Part shown: positions 39,001-47,325 of the stretch, one piece after another
Layout: each line of letters opens with the position of its first letter
How positions within the stretch are numbered: the first letter of the stretch is position 1
DNA from: Patella vulgata
Taxonomy: Eukaryota; Mollusca; Gastropoda; Patellidae
Assembly (NCBI RefSeq): GCF_932274485.2
Contig: NC_065883.2
Location: 14,940,222-15,004,221, forward strand
Reading direction: 5' to 3'
Length of the DNA stretch: 64,000 bases
The notes under the pieces: model-generated
Told to the model about the DNA's origin: nothing
Databases searched by the model: none
Seen by the model: the letters and a program-made list of their open reading frames with translations, nothing else
Translations under genes and position numbers: made by a program

Positions 39001-42000
39001 CTGCTCCTATGCTGGGCTAATGAAGACGGGTCATACGCCATACAGTGTACTATGAGGGAAATTTTGCCCGGGCAGCGGCACTATTGCCTACTCTTATATC
39101 GAATTCCAACTGCCAAGGGATCTTTTACGTGCATTCCAATGTATACACAGGACCTCGGTTTTTCGTATGATCCAAAGGACTAGACAGCTGTCCTTTTCAG
39201 GCCCTTCGTCCTGCATCACTGACAAGGAGGAACCACGCCGGAAAATCTGGATGAACTTTCTCGGCCAATGCAGGGATCGAACACCCAACCTCCAGGCTAG
39301 CGAGCCAGCGTCTTACCCACTTAGCCACGTGATCCCCAATTTTTAGAAGACGTACACAACATAAAACAAGTGCCTCACCTTTTTTCTGCAAAATGTTCTT
39401 TAACTTTAGGGGCTGGCGGATCTTTATTTATAACAACTGGTATTTTAGTACCAAACAGTGTCTCTTCTTGTGGTGGATATCTTTCATTACCTTCAGCACA
39501 ATTAAAATTTCTGGGTTGATCAGAACAATTACACTTTCCAATTCTATCTGAATAATTACACTTTCTTTGCTTATCAGAACAATTACACTTATTCGTTTCT
39601 TGATTCTGTTCAGTAGTGTTCTTTGTTTCTACAGCATCTGTTTTAAAAGTAATAATTATAAAAATAATTTATTCATATATATTACCTTGTTTAATGCTAG
39701 TCTTAAAATAGCGGTGTTGTGGTGCTCCATAGGTATAGCTGTCAAACCCAGAGGTCCCAGGTTCGATCTGTGTTGGCAGAGAAAGTTCCTCAGGATTTTC
39801 CAGCCTGGTTTCCCAGTGGTGCAAGGAAAGGCATAAAACTGATTTCCACCCTTGTAAATGAGAGTTGGAATTAAGGAAGGATAGGCAGAATTGCCACTGT
39901 CCTGGAAATTTTTTTCTCATAGCACATGCAAATACAGAACATTATGTCATAACCTTAAGACAACATTGATTGCTTGGTACTCTATTTACAAAACAAAATA
40001 CCTTTACATCTTAAACTTAAAGATACATTATGGGAGATTAGATAAAGAGCTGCCAGTTCTCACTATAATAGTTAAAAACTATGAACCGAGATATCACCTT
40101 TGTAAATTTCCGCCTAGCCTCGTTCATCATTACTAAAGTTAGTACTTTAAAAAGCATAGTCTCGATTATCCATTGTTTTGATTTAATTATCAATGAGCGT
40201 TTGCAGCATATAGGATTCTAATCCAGTCGATATCGAAGACTAGCCTTGACATTGAGATTTGATTATGGTCTGGATAAGTTAATTAATGTCTAATTAATAA
40301 TTTAGATAAGATTTCAGGCCTAAAGAAAGACCTGCGATAGGCAGATTTAGCTCTTGCATAATGCATGTTTAAAGATACATTATTCAAGAGCTAAATCTAC
40401 CTATTGCAGGTCTTTCTTTTGGCCTTAAAAGTTATATAAATTATTAATTCTCTAAACCATCGGACGCTTATGATTTTGAATGGATTGAAACACGATCTCT
40501 ATCTAATAATTTAATTTAAAAATGGATAATCAAGACTCTGTTTACCGGTATTTGAAAAGCTTTACGTCAGGCTTTTCAAATCATTGTTAAATTTTTCCAT
40601 TTTTTTTAAATTATGTGTGTTAAGATGAAATCTGTATCATCAATTAATTGGAATATTGTAAAATAGTACAATTTGTTGACCAGAATAGAGTGGTATTGAG
40701 CCTTTAAACTATTATAGCAAGAACAATCAGCTCTTTTTCTAAATCTCACAGAAAATGTTGGAAGTTTTGTATTGAATGCCTTTGAGAAAAGTGGAATATA
40801 TATTTAGCTTTGTTAAGTGATATGTAACATTAAATATTGACGATTACATCAACATTAATATGTACCACACGTCTTGAAAATTAATGTTATTTTGTAAGAT
40901 ATTTAGTTTGATATTGTTATGCATCACAATGTGAAATGTTTGTTGTAACTTCCATATTCGTGCTTGTACATGTAAGTGCGAATAAAGAGAGAGAGAGAGA
41001 AATTGGGTTTAACGTCCACTCGACACAAACTAGGTCATTTTGGGACTAACATATGGTTTAATTTTATTTCAATAATTCGCTTGCCCATAGGGGTCTTTAG
41101 CAGTGGGAGGAAACTGGAGGACCCGATGAAAACCCACGAGGTTGGATAGGCGACCCTACTCCTTGTCACGTACAACCGGGGATTAGAAACCACGCCAGTC
41201 GACTCAATGACAGACTTTATGATACAGTGCGCGCACGGTAACCATTCAGCCATCCAACCCCCCGTAAGTGCGAATAAACTATTATTATTATAATGCATCT
41301 ATAAGACAACATTTATTGCTTGATACTGTACATACTACCTTTGAGCTGAAATCAAAATGTGCTTTAAACTTATACCTGATCAGTTGTGAATAAAGAGGAG
41401 TTTTTCTTTAAACATTTTAATACAATATATAGTGTAAATATTCTCACTTTATAAAAGCCTCTAGTAATATAAGATTATTATTGACGTGTAAAAGCCACAA
41501 TACTACATGTTTTAATTGAATAAAAATTGAATAGACAGCTTTCAGAAAACTTGTATACATTATATTAAATTACGGTCAATGATTGACTTGGGGCTATTCA
41601 ACTCTTTGTACTGGGATATTGTATTTCTGACCCCATGGTAGTATTTGGTTTAATATTAAACACTGAATAAATAAAATCTACTTTAAGATTTCCTTAGTAA
41701 CTTTAAAGTTACAATTTCATATTTTTAAGTTATATTTTTAAAATGTATTAAAATAAAGCCCTAAAATAGATGGATCTATAAACAGTCCTACCTTGTTAAA
41801 GAATAATCCTATAATTTACTATTGCTAGTTGAGAAATTGGCAAAAATATAATTTTCAACTTCAAATTCAAACGTTTGAAGAGAGCTATTCCATGGTGCGG
41901 AATAGGAAAACAAGGGAGGTAATTGTGTTATCATTTCTGGTGTGAAGATTTTTAAGTGTGAGAAAGATAACCTATGATCATATAATAGTGAGTTGACAAC

Positions 42001-45000
42001 CTATTGAGCAAAAGACATAGAAATAATTATGTTTTGACTTTCTTAGAAAATATGAAATTGTAACTTTAAATCTGTTCAGCTAATGTTGGGTTACTTTCAG
42101 ATATTTAGAGACTAACAGTAATCAGTAGCATTATAACTCATTGTGAATAAATTCCACTATGGATGTAATTTGTAAAGGAAAGGAAAATTTTCTGAAGTCG
42201 GGAGATTAAAAAATACATTATGAGATATTAGATGAAGAGCTGGCAGTTCTCACTATAATAGTTAAAAACTAGATAATGTAAAGTGAATTTGCTGAAAATT
42301 TCAGTCAAATTGTTCCACTCTGAACCGAGATTTTAGCGATTGAATTTTCGGCCTAGCCTTGATCATCATTACTAAAGTCGGTACGATAAAAAACATAGTC
42401 TTGATTATCCATTTCATGATTAAATCAAGAATGAAAGTGGAGCAGCAAATGGGATTCTATTCCAGTAAACATCACAGGCGAGCATTGACATTGAGAGTTG
42501 ATTATGGTCTGGATAAGTTAGTTAATGTCTAATAATTTAGATAACATTTCAGGGCTAAAGAAAGACCTGCAATAGGCAGATTTAGCTCTTGCATAATGTA
42601 TGTTTAATTTAATTCGTCTACATTTAGAATATTTTCAATCCTGCAAGGCACCTGTCACAGATATTGTCAGGAAGAAACAAAGCTCTGTACAGTTCCTCTA
42701 GTGTCTGTCATTTTGTCCAGCACTGATTTATCCATATGCAGTGTTTCTATTGATATTTTTAGTCCAGAACAAAGTTAACTTGAAGTTATAAAAAGAAATT
42801 ACTGAAATTCAATAGAATTCTTCTTGTTACTGATTTAAATAATGCATATCAATTTTATACATATCGGATGGTAACTTTTGCCATTAGAGCATTCACAATG
42901 GTCTACAAAGGGAAACAACGGCCATAACTCTTGAAGCAAATAACAGAACTTGGTGAATTTCACTAGGATTCTTCATATTACTAATGTTAAGAACATCATA
43001 TATAACTTTAAAAGATTGGATAATAATCGTAGTCTGTACATTATTCATAAGAAATTGTAGACGGACCGAGGGACGAGGGTGACAACAATATACAACCAAA
43101 TTGTAATATGGGTGTATAACAATGTCTGGTACTACGTTTTTTTTATTGTTTGACATTTTGTCAGGTACAACAAAAATCACAATGTCGCAGTCTGAATATT
43201 TGTGTTAAATCAAAGTTTATGCTTACTTGATTTAAATAAATAATCTATTCCTCCAAATCTGTTCCTGGTCTTTTGTTCTTCACTATTAGATATTTTAGGC
43301 CTCTGAAAACTTTCTTCTGGGTACCCATGGTAACGAAAATCTCTCAGATGCATTGGAACATCCATGATACGTCTCTCTGTAGCTAAATCTCTCGGTTGCG
43401 CTGTAAAACATGTTGAATTTTTTAAACCAAATTTGATCTAGAGTTTTAAATTAGCATGATGACATACTTTGATTTTTTTTGTAAAACTGAAATTACGCCT
43501 ACACAATCATTTACCCTTATTCAAAAGAAAAAATTTGGTGATTTAAAAAGTATTCCAGTTTCGTAAATTTTAGATTTCAAACTTTCTACTTTCCATACAA
43601 AATATACCACAAAGGCACAACAATCATTTACCCTTATTCAAAATAGCAAATTAAGTGATTTAAAAAGTATTTAAGTTTCGAAAATTTTAGATTTCATAAT
43701 TTTGACTTTCTACACAAAAGATCCCCACAAAGGTTTAACCATTCCATAAAAGCTATTCATATCCATACTTGGAATTCTAAAACAATATAACTTGACTTGA
43801 CAACACAATTTATTATCTCCTCTTAAAAGTCACTGATCTAATAAACAAATAAATAAAAAAACTTGACAAAAACAAGAGTGACACAGTCAGTAATATGATC
43901 TAACCAGTGATGAACTAAGGTTTAAACTCAAGGTTTAAAACCAGTTAAAATTCAAAGTAAGTATGTTATCATAATGTGTATATGATGTTTCCTACCAACC
44001 GTGTATGGTGTATTAACATGAGTTATTGTATAGTCAGCTCTATATATTTACAACATAATACAGGTGCTTCATAGAACATGTGCTTAATGAAAAATCTGGC
44101 TCTTAATAAAACACACTTCTTTATTCCACTAACTTGAGCAGACTACTATATTATTGATATGATAATTAAGCTTTACTGATAGATCTCAGTCAACTGAAAA
44201 GCGATTCGCAGCCCTACATACTGTAATCTTCTACCTAGGCTATAATTTAATTCAAGGCAAAAAATATCTTAATAAGGACTTCAAAAACAGCAATTAAGTA
44301 AAATTCATTAAGGGTGTTGTCTCGGCTTTTGTTCACAGTAACATTGTGTTACAGATATTAATCCTTTAGTAGAATTTAATAACTTGATAGTGCAATAAAC
44401 TATAACACATACTTATGGAAGAACAATTACTAATTTATTTGGCCAAATTGGTATTTATTCTTTCATAAATATGTGTTATAGTTTATTTTGTCACAGATCT
44501 TTAACGGTGTGTATACAAAAGGACACTCAATATTGGATACCATATTTTAAAAAGAAATGTCATTGATTCTTTTGGTCAATCTTTTAATTTTCGGACCAAA
44601 TGTAAATAAAATATATCAAATAAAAAGCATACACTGTACAAACAACATATTAGAACAAATGCTCTATAATATACATGTGCAGTATAACTGAATGGAATAG
44701 TCAAACTAACAAATTTGGGGGGAATCAAATCAGATAGTTTCAAAGGACAACACGTGCAATTACAATATCTATACACAAAAGTACCAAGTCCAGCAAATAT
44801 TTGAAGACAACAAAATAACATCTGATGACTCATAATTACATTTATAATAACAAAAGCAGTGCTACTAAACATAACATGCAACGACACTGAAGTAACTAAA
44901 ATTTAATCGCAAATGAAAATTCAGACAAATAATCTCTAGCTATAAATACAATTCTGAGCAAGGTACAACAAAAAGATTAATCTAGCTAGCTAGAGAGAAT

Positions 45001-47325
45001 ATGAATTTATTTGACGTACCTATAATTCCTAGAAGAGATTGACGAGGTGATTTATGTAAATACCATAACTGTTCAGCAATATAGTCTTCGTAAGACTGGA
45101 CAATATCAATCATATAAAGAGAGAATTTTAAATAATTTAGACACTTAATTATTTCTATATTAAAAATGAAGCCTTCTAGTATAATAAATCTCTAGTCAAA
45201 TCTAATGCAGTGCAAAAGTTCAAAATTTATATTTTTTCTACTTTAATAATTTATCTGTCCTATTTAACAAACAAAAAATTGGAACAGTACACGACAAGCA
45301 TAAGGATCGCCACTTAAGATTAAAGAACAATTTAATTTGTCCCCAATATCCCACTCACACACAGCTTCAAAAGTTAACAATGTGTAAATACAAAATTAAT
45401 TTCATGTAACATGCCCTTTATAATTTGGGAAAACATTGTGGCATTACTGATCAGCCTATTATTTCTGGAAACCTGAAACCAGTATGCAAGAATAGACTTT
45501 GAAGTTAGAACCTCCATGCATCCATGCTGATGACAATTTTTACATGTACCAGCTGTAAAACTTTTTAAATCTATCAATATTTTTTTTTGTTAACACAATT
45601 CATATTTCCACTTACAAATTGCAGCATAACCTGGAGATAGATGTAGCCTATTCATGTCTACTTTACCAAAAATGTAAGGTACTGTAGTATATTTCCTTGT
45701 TCCAGACCAAAGTTCTCTTATCAGCCTTACCATGGATCACTGTTATTATTTGTTTCTTTGTTCATGTCCCTTATTGCCCATTCAGATGCTTATATTTAAA
45801 CTAGTTCAAAATTGATGGGGATTTTAAGACAGGATAGTGTTGTATTCACACATAAAACAAACCAGTTTTAACTATTTTGATCTCGAGAATTATGCATGTC
45901 GATTTTAAGCCGACCCCTCCAGATAGCCAAGAATAGGCAGCTTTTTAAAAAAAAGCCTTCTCGAGTGCAGGTAGAGAGCTACATAACACACAACACACTT
46001 TCTTAATTACCATTCTTTTGCTTCTTTAGAGTTTAGTTAAGCCATATTCATATAACTAATTTACTCAAGGCAGTGTCTATTTTGCCGGCAGTCGCGCTCT
46101 GATTGGTTCATTTTCACTTCCGTTTGACACTTAGCAGTTTTCGCTTTGGCAATGATGCCAGCTATTTCAACTCGTGGGCTACTTTGCCGTCTGACATTAA
46201 ACCCTAACCCTAATCCAACAGTTCTATTCATCTTTTGTCTAGCATTACTTCTTTCTCCGTTTCTTATAAAGGGACGAAATAGCCATTCTTGAATTTCTAT
46301 GGTAGAAACATTTAAAAGAAAATAAGATAATAAATGTAAATAGTAGAAAAGCATTTAGAATATTATTCTATTTTGGTCGAGGGTGCATTTCTGCGGATTT
46401 GGGTTTTTAATTTAAGTACTAAGACTGTCGGTGTTTTTTGTTTTTCCCGTAAAATCGTGCTTCTGCGCCGAACTTGAAAGACGGAGTAGTCAAAATGGTG
46501 GAATATATCAAGAATTGCCCAACAGCACATGTCGAACGGAAGTGATGGAAGTAACGGCAAAATAGCGTAAACGGAAGTTTTGCCGGTGCAGGCAAAATAG
46601 ACACTCCCTTTACTCAAACTGTAGTTTAAAACTGATTGGGTGATTTCGAAAGATACCCCAACACACAACCTGGTGCTAATAATTGACACTCAACTGACAA
46701 TTTCCCTAATAACTGACTCATTTCGTTCTGTTAAAGTAGCTAAGTCTCTAACTCTATATCATCCAAAATCTTCAACATTGAAAACACGATTTATTTGTCA
46801 AATTAAATCAACATTGATGTTGTGACCGGAATAAGATGGGCTTTTGATATCCAATATTTAAGACAAAATAAACATTTTACCATTGATACACGAATCGTGT
46901 ACCATAATGCGCTTCAGCCCCAGTTGTAAAAAGAGACTCGAGGGACGAGGCTAGACACATTGCACCAAATCAAACGGCGTATGTAGACTGGAATAACCAG
47001 ACGCTAGAAATCTGCACTCAATTGAGACTGCTGACTTATTTCGCCGAACATAACTGATTTGAAATTGGAGTAAAAACGGAAACCATTGAATGTAAATCAG
47101 ATTATATACATTCATATTACAGTATTATATGCGTTGCGACCCACTTTTGTCAATTTCTAGGTCCCAGATGTTAGCGATTTAGCTCCTTTAACACTAGCCT
47201 GTAAGAATGTCAATCAAAACACTAATAACAGTATAATGGATACAATAATTAGTCCCCAATCAATACCCATTAAGAAATGTTTTTATTTTTTATTGTTGAT
47301 TTATTGTCATCATACTTACGATCAT
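21055..47325 (-). CDS. Coiled-coil G-x-GAP motif protein, CSPP1-like
   Basis: Model of 21 phase-matched coding exons, 859 residues: 47320-47325, 45020-45095, 43227-43400, 39379-39637, 38548-38662, 37415-37480, 36994-37074, 36085-36117, 34923-35136, 31307-31380, 28415-28475, 27267-27341, 26866-26888, 25846-26361, 24944-25126, 24413-24473, 24056-24117, 23481-23594, 23105-23233, 22388-22504, 21055-21195. Start MISYEDYIAEQLWYLHKSP; an in-frame stop precedes the ATG. Charged helical, probably coiled-coil segments lie at about 173-210, 343-366, 653-693 and 732-774. Small-Gly motifs recur: GHGAP 227, GSGAP 286, GGGAP 377, GAGAP 629 (in GRPGAGAPLVDIEGNVIT), GGGAP 787, QGAP at the C-terminus. Human CSPP1 has one similar stretch (GKGGGGAPLRDAKGN, from memory), so a centrosomal, axonemal or microtubule role is plausible but unproven. 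No signal peptide or membrane segment. The donor of the 25846-26361 exon (AAA|GTAGGA) is weak. Confidence 0.75.
21458..21716 (-). repeat. SINE-A copy in last intron of the G-x-GAP gene
   Basis: Complete SINE-A apart from a short internal deletion, flanked by AAATAACTGAGGA at 21445-21457 and 21717-21729. The 13-bp direct repeat marks target-primed insertion of the complete copy. Confidence 0.9.
21788..22050 (-). repeat. SINE-B copy, degraded
   Basis: GAATGGGATGGGTTTAATG at the left is the SINE-B tail end; the body (GCGCATGCCAATGTGTATAC) follows. It breaks off before the head and abuts a second, oppositely oriented copy. Confidence 0.6.
22060..22365 (+). repeat. SINE-B copy, degraded, opposite orientation
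   Basis: Head-like GAGCACCATGAGCCAGTGAA with GGAGGTCCTGGTTTTG, diverged body, and a clear tail GATGTTAAGTTAAACCCCATTTCATTTT. With the neighbouring copy it forms a tail-out inverted pair in the last intron of the G-x-GAP gene. Confidence 0.6.
25165..25478 (+). repeat. MITE M1 copy
   Basis: From ATACATTATGGGAGATTAGA to GAGCTCTTGCATAATG-type end, with the M1 core (CTCTGAACCRAGATTTTAGCG, ATCATCATTACTAAAGTC). Intronic in the G-x-GAP gene; about 80 bp shorter than the 42-kb copy because of an internal deletion. Confidence 0.75.
26535..26805 (-). repeat. SINE-B copy, degraded
   Basis: AATGGGGTTAGTTTATTATG, then body words GTGTGCAATTTGAGTTTGGA and CATGCCAATGTTTACACAGC. An old copy in the intron beside the 23-nt microexon. 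Confidence 0.55.
26972..27200 (-). repeat. SINE-A-like relic
   Basis: GAGAGATCAATGTTTAATGTTCACTC resembles the SINE-A tail and 3' end; later words (GTCACATACAACTAGTAGGA) match its B-box side. Strongly diverged. Confidence 0.45.
27352..27480 (-). repeat. SINE-A tail fragment with GA-rich run
   Basis: A GA-rich microsatellite followed by GACACAATACATTGGTAATTTTGAGACTAAC, a diverged match to the start of SINE-A as read on the plus strand. It begins about 10 bp upstream of the 27267-27341 exon, so its CT-rich strand supplies much of that exon's acceptor pyrimidine tract. Confidence 0.5.
28959..28990 (+). repeat. Left terminal inverted repeat of the Tc1/mariner element
   Basis: 32 bp, identical to the reverse complement of 30454-30485; preceded by TA at 28957-28958. 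Confidence 0.95.
29252..30271 (+). CDS. Tc1-like transposase (DD34E)
   Basis: A single-exon protein of 339 residues that cuts and pastes its own element. The first 120 residues form paired-type helix-turn-helix domains (GTTQAVVARTMNVSQSVISR near 19-38; VITANQISARLQ near 78-89) with the GRPR linker motif at about 56-59, which bind the inverted ends. The catalytic domain shows FSDESRF (Asp151), FQDDNARCNRA (Asp241) and PDLSPIEHVWD (Glu276); 34 residues between the last two give the DD34E class of Tc1-type enzymes. WGGI, typical of the family, is present near 193-196. Length matches the usual 330-350 residues. All three acidic residues are intact and there is no break, so activity is plausible. 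An upstream in-frame extension is not needed: this Met starts a normal N-terminus for the family. Confidence 0.95.
   Translation: MRRLTQNERLRALGMLHIGTTQAVVARTMNVSQSVISRLWSRYRDTQSVQDRPRSGRPRATTQAQDRFIRTLALRNRVITANQISARLQTDTGVRVSGQTIQNRLHRGHLRARRPRVIPCLRDHHIQARRRWCRDREHWDNRRWSNVMFSDESRFTDDFLDRRRRVWRRRNERFQDVNVIRHDRFGGGSVMVWGGITVAGRTALHVVAGRVTGQYYRDNILAVHVVPFARRHGRRFIFQDDNARCNRARIVTGYLQQQNITTLPWPALSPDLSPIEHVWDMLGQRLRQRQQRPANVQELAAALQQEWDNLDQNDLRRLIRSMPRRINACLANRGGFTRY
30454..30485 (-). repeat. Right terminal inverted repeat of the Tc1/mariner element
   Basis: 32 bp, perfect inverted copy of 28959-28990; followed by TA at 30486-30487. Confidence 0.95.
30810..31195 (+). repeat. MITE M1 copy
   Basis: CATTATGGGAGATTAGATTA at the left and GAGCTCTTGCTTAATGTATG-type end at the right with the M1 core between. 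Intronic in the G-x-GAP gene, about 320 bp beyond the Tc1/mariner element. Confidence 0.75.
31640..31815 (-). repeat. SINE-A copy, degraded
   Basis: Diverged SINE-A body and head: CCACGCCACTCGACTCAATG, then GACAGACTTTATGACTTCATG. Tail missing. Confidence 0.6.
32182..32260. repeat. Short hairpin element, TTAACCCTTTAGCA ends
   Basis: TTAACCCTTTAGCA at 32182 and TGCTAAAGGGTTAA ending at 32260 are inverted copies around a 50-bp centre. Probably a tiny nonautonomous transposon copy; no target duplication was resolved. Confidence 0.6.
33788..33960 (-). repeat. SINE-A copy, 3' part missing
   Basis: Covers the SINE-A middle and head (GGGGTCTTTAGCAGTGGGAG to CCATTTGGCCATCCAACC). It abuts the complete copy that starts 26 bp later in the same orientation. 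Confidence 0.85.
33986..34260 (-). repeat. SINE-A full-length copy
   Basis: Complete from CT-rich tail to tRNA head (CATTCGGCCATCCAACCCC), with the 14-bp direct repeat AAATAATCTAAGGA at 33972-33985 and 34261-34274. In an intron of the G-x-GAP gene. Confidence 0.95.
34497..34740 (-). repeat. SINE-A copy, degraded
   Basis: GAGAGAAATGAGGTTTAACATCCAC, diverged body and head remnants (CACTCGGTCAGCCAATTCC). The third SINE-A within 1 kb, older than its neighbours. Confidence 0.7.
35500..35640 (+). repeat. About 30-bp minisatellite
   Basis: Four imperfect units around ACAATATCCACCCTGATTTA in tandem. Intronic in the G-x-GAP gene. Confidence 0.75.
36296..36400 (-). repeat. SINE-B 3' fragment
   Basis: AATGAAATGGGGTTTAACGTCC to GGGAAATTTTGCCCGGACA: the last roughly 100 bp of SINE-B, followed by unrelated sequence. 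It precedes a more complete copy in the same orientation. Confidence 0.8.
36486..36846 (-). repeat. SINE-B near-full copy
   Basis: Tail (ATGAAATGAAATGGAGTTTAACG), body, B box (GGGATCGAACACC) and tRNA head (CACTTAGCCACGTGATTCCCCC). The short direct repeat CTACCT lies on both sides. Intronic in the G-x-GAP gene. Confidence 0.9.
37638..38110 (+). repeat. MITE family M2
   Basis: About 470 bp with inverted ends TTAAAGGAGCTAAATCGCTAA (left) and, read inward, TTAAAGTAGCTAAGTCTCTAA (right). A second copy lies inverted at 46731-47191 in another intron of the same gene. Noncoding. Confidence 0.75.
38966..39337 (-). repeat. SINE-B full-length copy
   Basis: Complete from ATTTC-type tail to tRNA head, flanked by AATTTTTAGAAGA at 38953-38965 and 39338-39350. 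It ends only about 40 bp from the donor of the 39379-39637 exon of the G-x-GAP gene. As read on the minus strand the head has an A-box-like TGGCTAAGTGGG and a B-box-like GTTCGATCCCTGC. Confidence 0.95.
39704..39925 (+). repeat. SINE-B-related copy, tail truncated
   Basis: tRNA-like head (GGTGCTCCATAGGTATAGCTG, GGTCCCAGGTTCGATCTGTG) and diverged SINE-B body ending at a block that matches TTTTCTCATAGCACATGC. Lies 67 bp upstream of the 39379-39637 exon in its intron. Confidence 0.6.
40019..40372 (+). repeat. MITE M1 copy (left of an inverted pair)
   Basis: Starts AAGATACATTATGGGAGATTAG and ends AGCTCTTGCATAATGCATG with the full M1 core, except a deletion after the first 60 bp. Confidence 0.8.
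40373..40755 (-). repeat. MITE M1 copy (right of an inverted pair)
   Basis: Begins AAAGATACATTATTCAAGAG immediately after the previous copy and runs in reverse, ending TCAGCTCTTTTTCTAAATCTC. The middle is more diverged and contains a foreign stretch near 40545-40660. Confidence 0.65.
40987..41263 (-). repeat. SINE-A full-length copy with 15-bp target duplication
   Basis: Complete SINE-A flanked by GTAAGTGCGAATAAA at 40972-40986 and 41264-41278. As read on the minus strand its head shows TGGCTGAATGGTTACC (A box) and GGTTTCTAATCCCCGG (B box region). One of the youngest copies here; intronic in the G-x-GAP gene. Confidence 0.95.
42212..42605 (+). repeat. MITE M1, most complete copy
   Basis: About 394 bp from ATACATTATGAGATATTAG to GCATAATGTATGTTTAA. 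Useful as the family reference. No open frame of note. Confidence 0.8.
42640..42770. repeat. Dispersed repeat M3 fragment
   Basis: AAGGCACCTGTCACAGATATTG and GTGTCTGTCATTTTGTCCAG match the 5745-6012 block. A further piece is at about 43118-43170. Confidence 0.55.
43504..43735 (+). repeat. 117-bp tandem duplication
   Basis: CAATCATTTACCCTTATTCA begins at 43504 and again at 43621; the two 117-bp units share most positions but have diverged. Intronic, about 100 bp upstream of the 43227-43400 exon of the G-x-GAP gene. Confidence 0.8.
44394..44487. repeat. 94-bp hairpin element
   Basis: Arms of about 30 bp (AATAAACTATAACACATA at the left, inverted at the right end) with about three mismatches and a 34-bp loop. 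Intronic in the G-x-GAP gene. Confidence 0.75.
46069..46608. repeat. 540-bp MITE with 9-bp target duplication
   Basis: Inverted ends GGCAGTGTCTATTTTGCCGG and, read inward from the right, GGGAGTGTCTATTTTGCCTG. TTTACTCAA occurs directly on both sides (46060-46068 and 46609-46617). A 9-bp duplication with G-initial ends fits Mutator-like elements; if read as 8 bp it would fit hAT. The two open frames inside it on the minus strand do not resemble a transposase. It lies in the first intron of the G-x-GAP gene. Confidence 0.85.
46731..47191 (-). repeat. MITE M2, second copy (inverted)
   Basis: Starts TTAAAGTAGCTAAGTCTCTAAC and ends GTTAGCGATTTAGCTCCTTTAA; similar over its whole length to the reverse of 37638-38110. 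It ends about 130 bp from the first coding exon of the G-x-GAP gene. Confidence 0.75.

Noticed and set aside
46061-46689. Two open frames of about 100 codons as genes
   Set aside because: They overlap the 540-bp MITE and its flank and resemble no protein.
21055-47325. Firm naming of the gene as CSPP1
   Set aside because: Only the G-x-GAP motif and general coiled-coil character agree. The N-terminal repeats of human CSPP1 that I remember are not seen, so no symbol is given.
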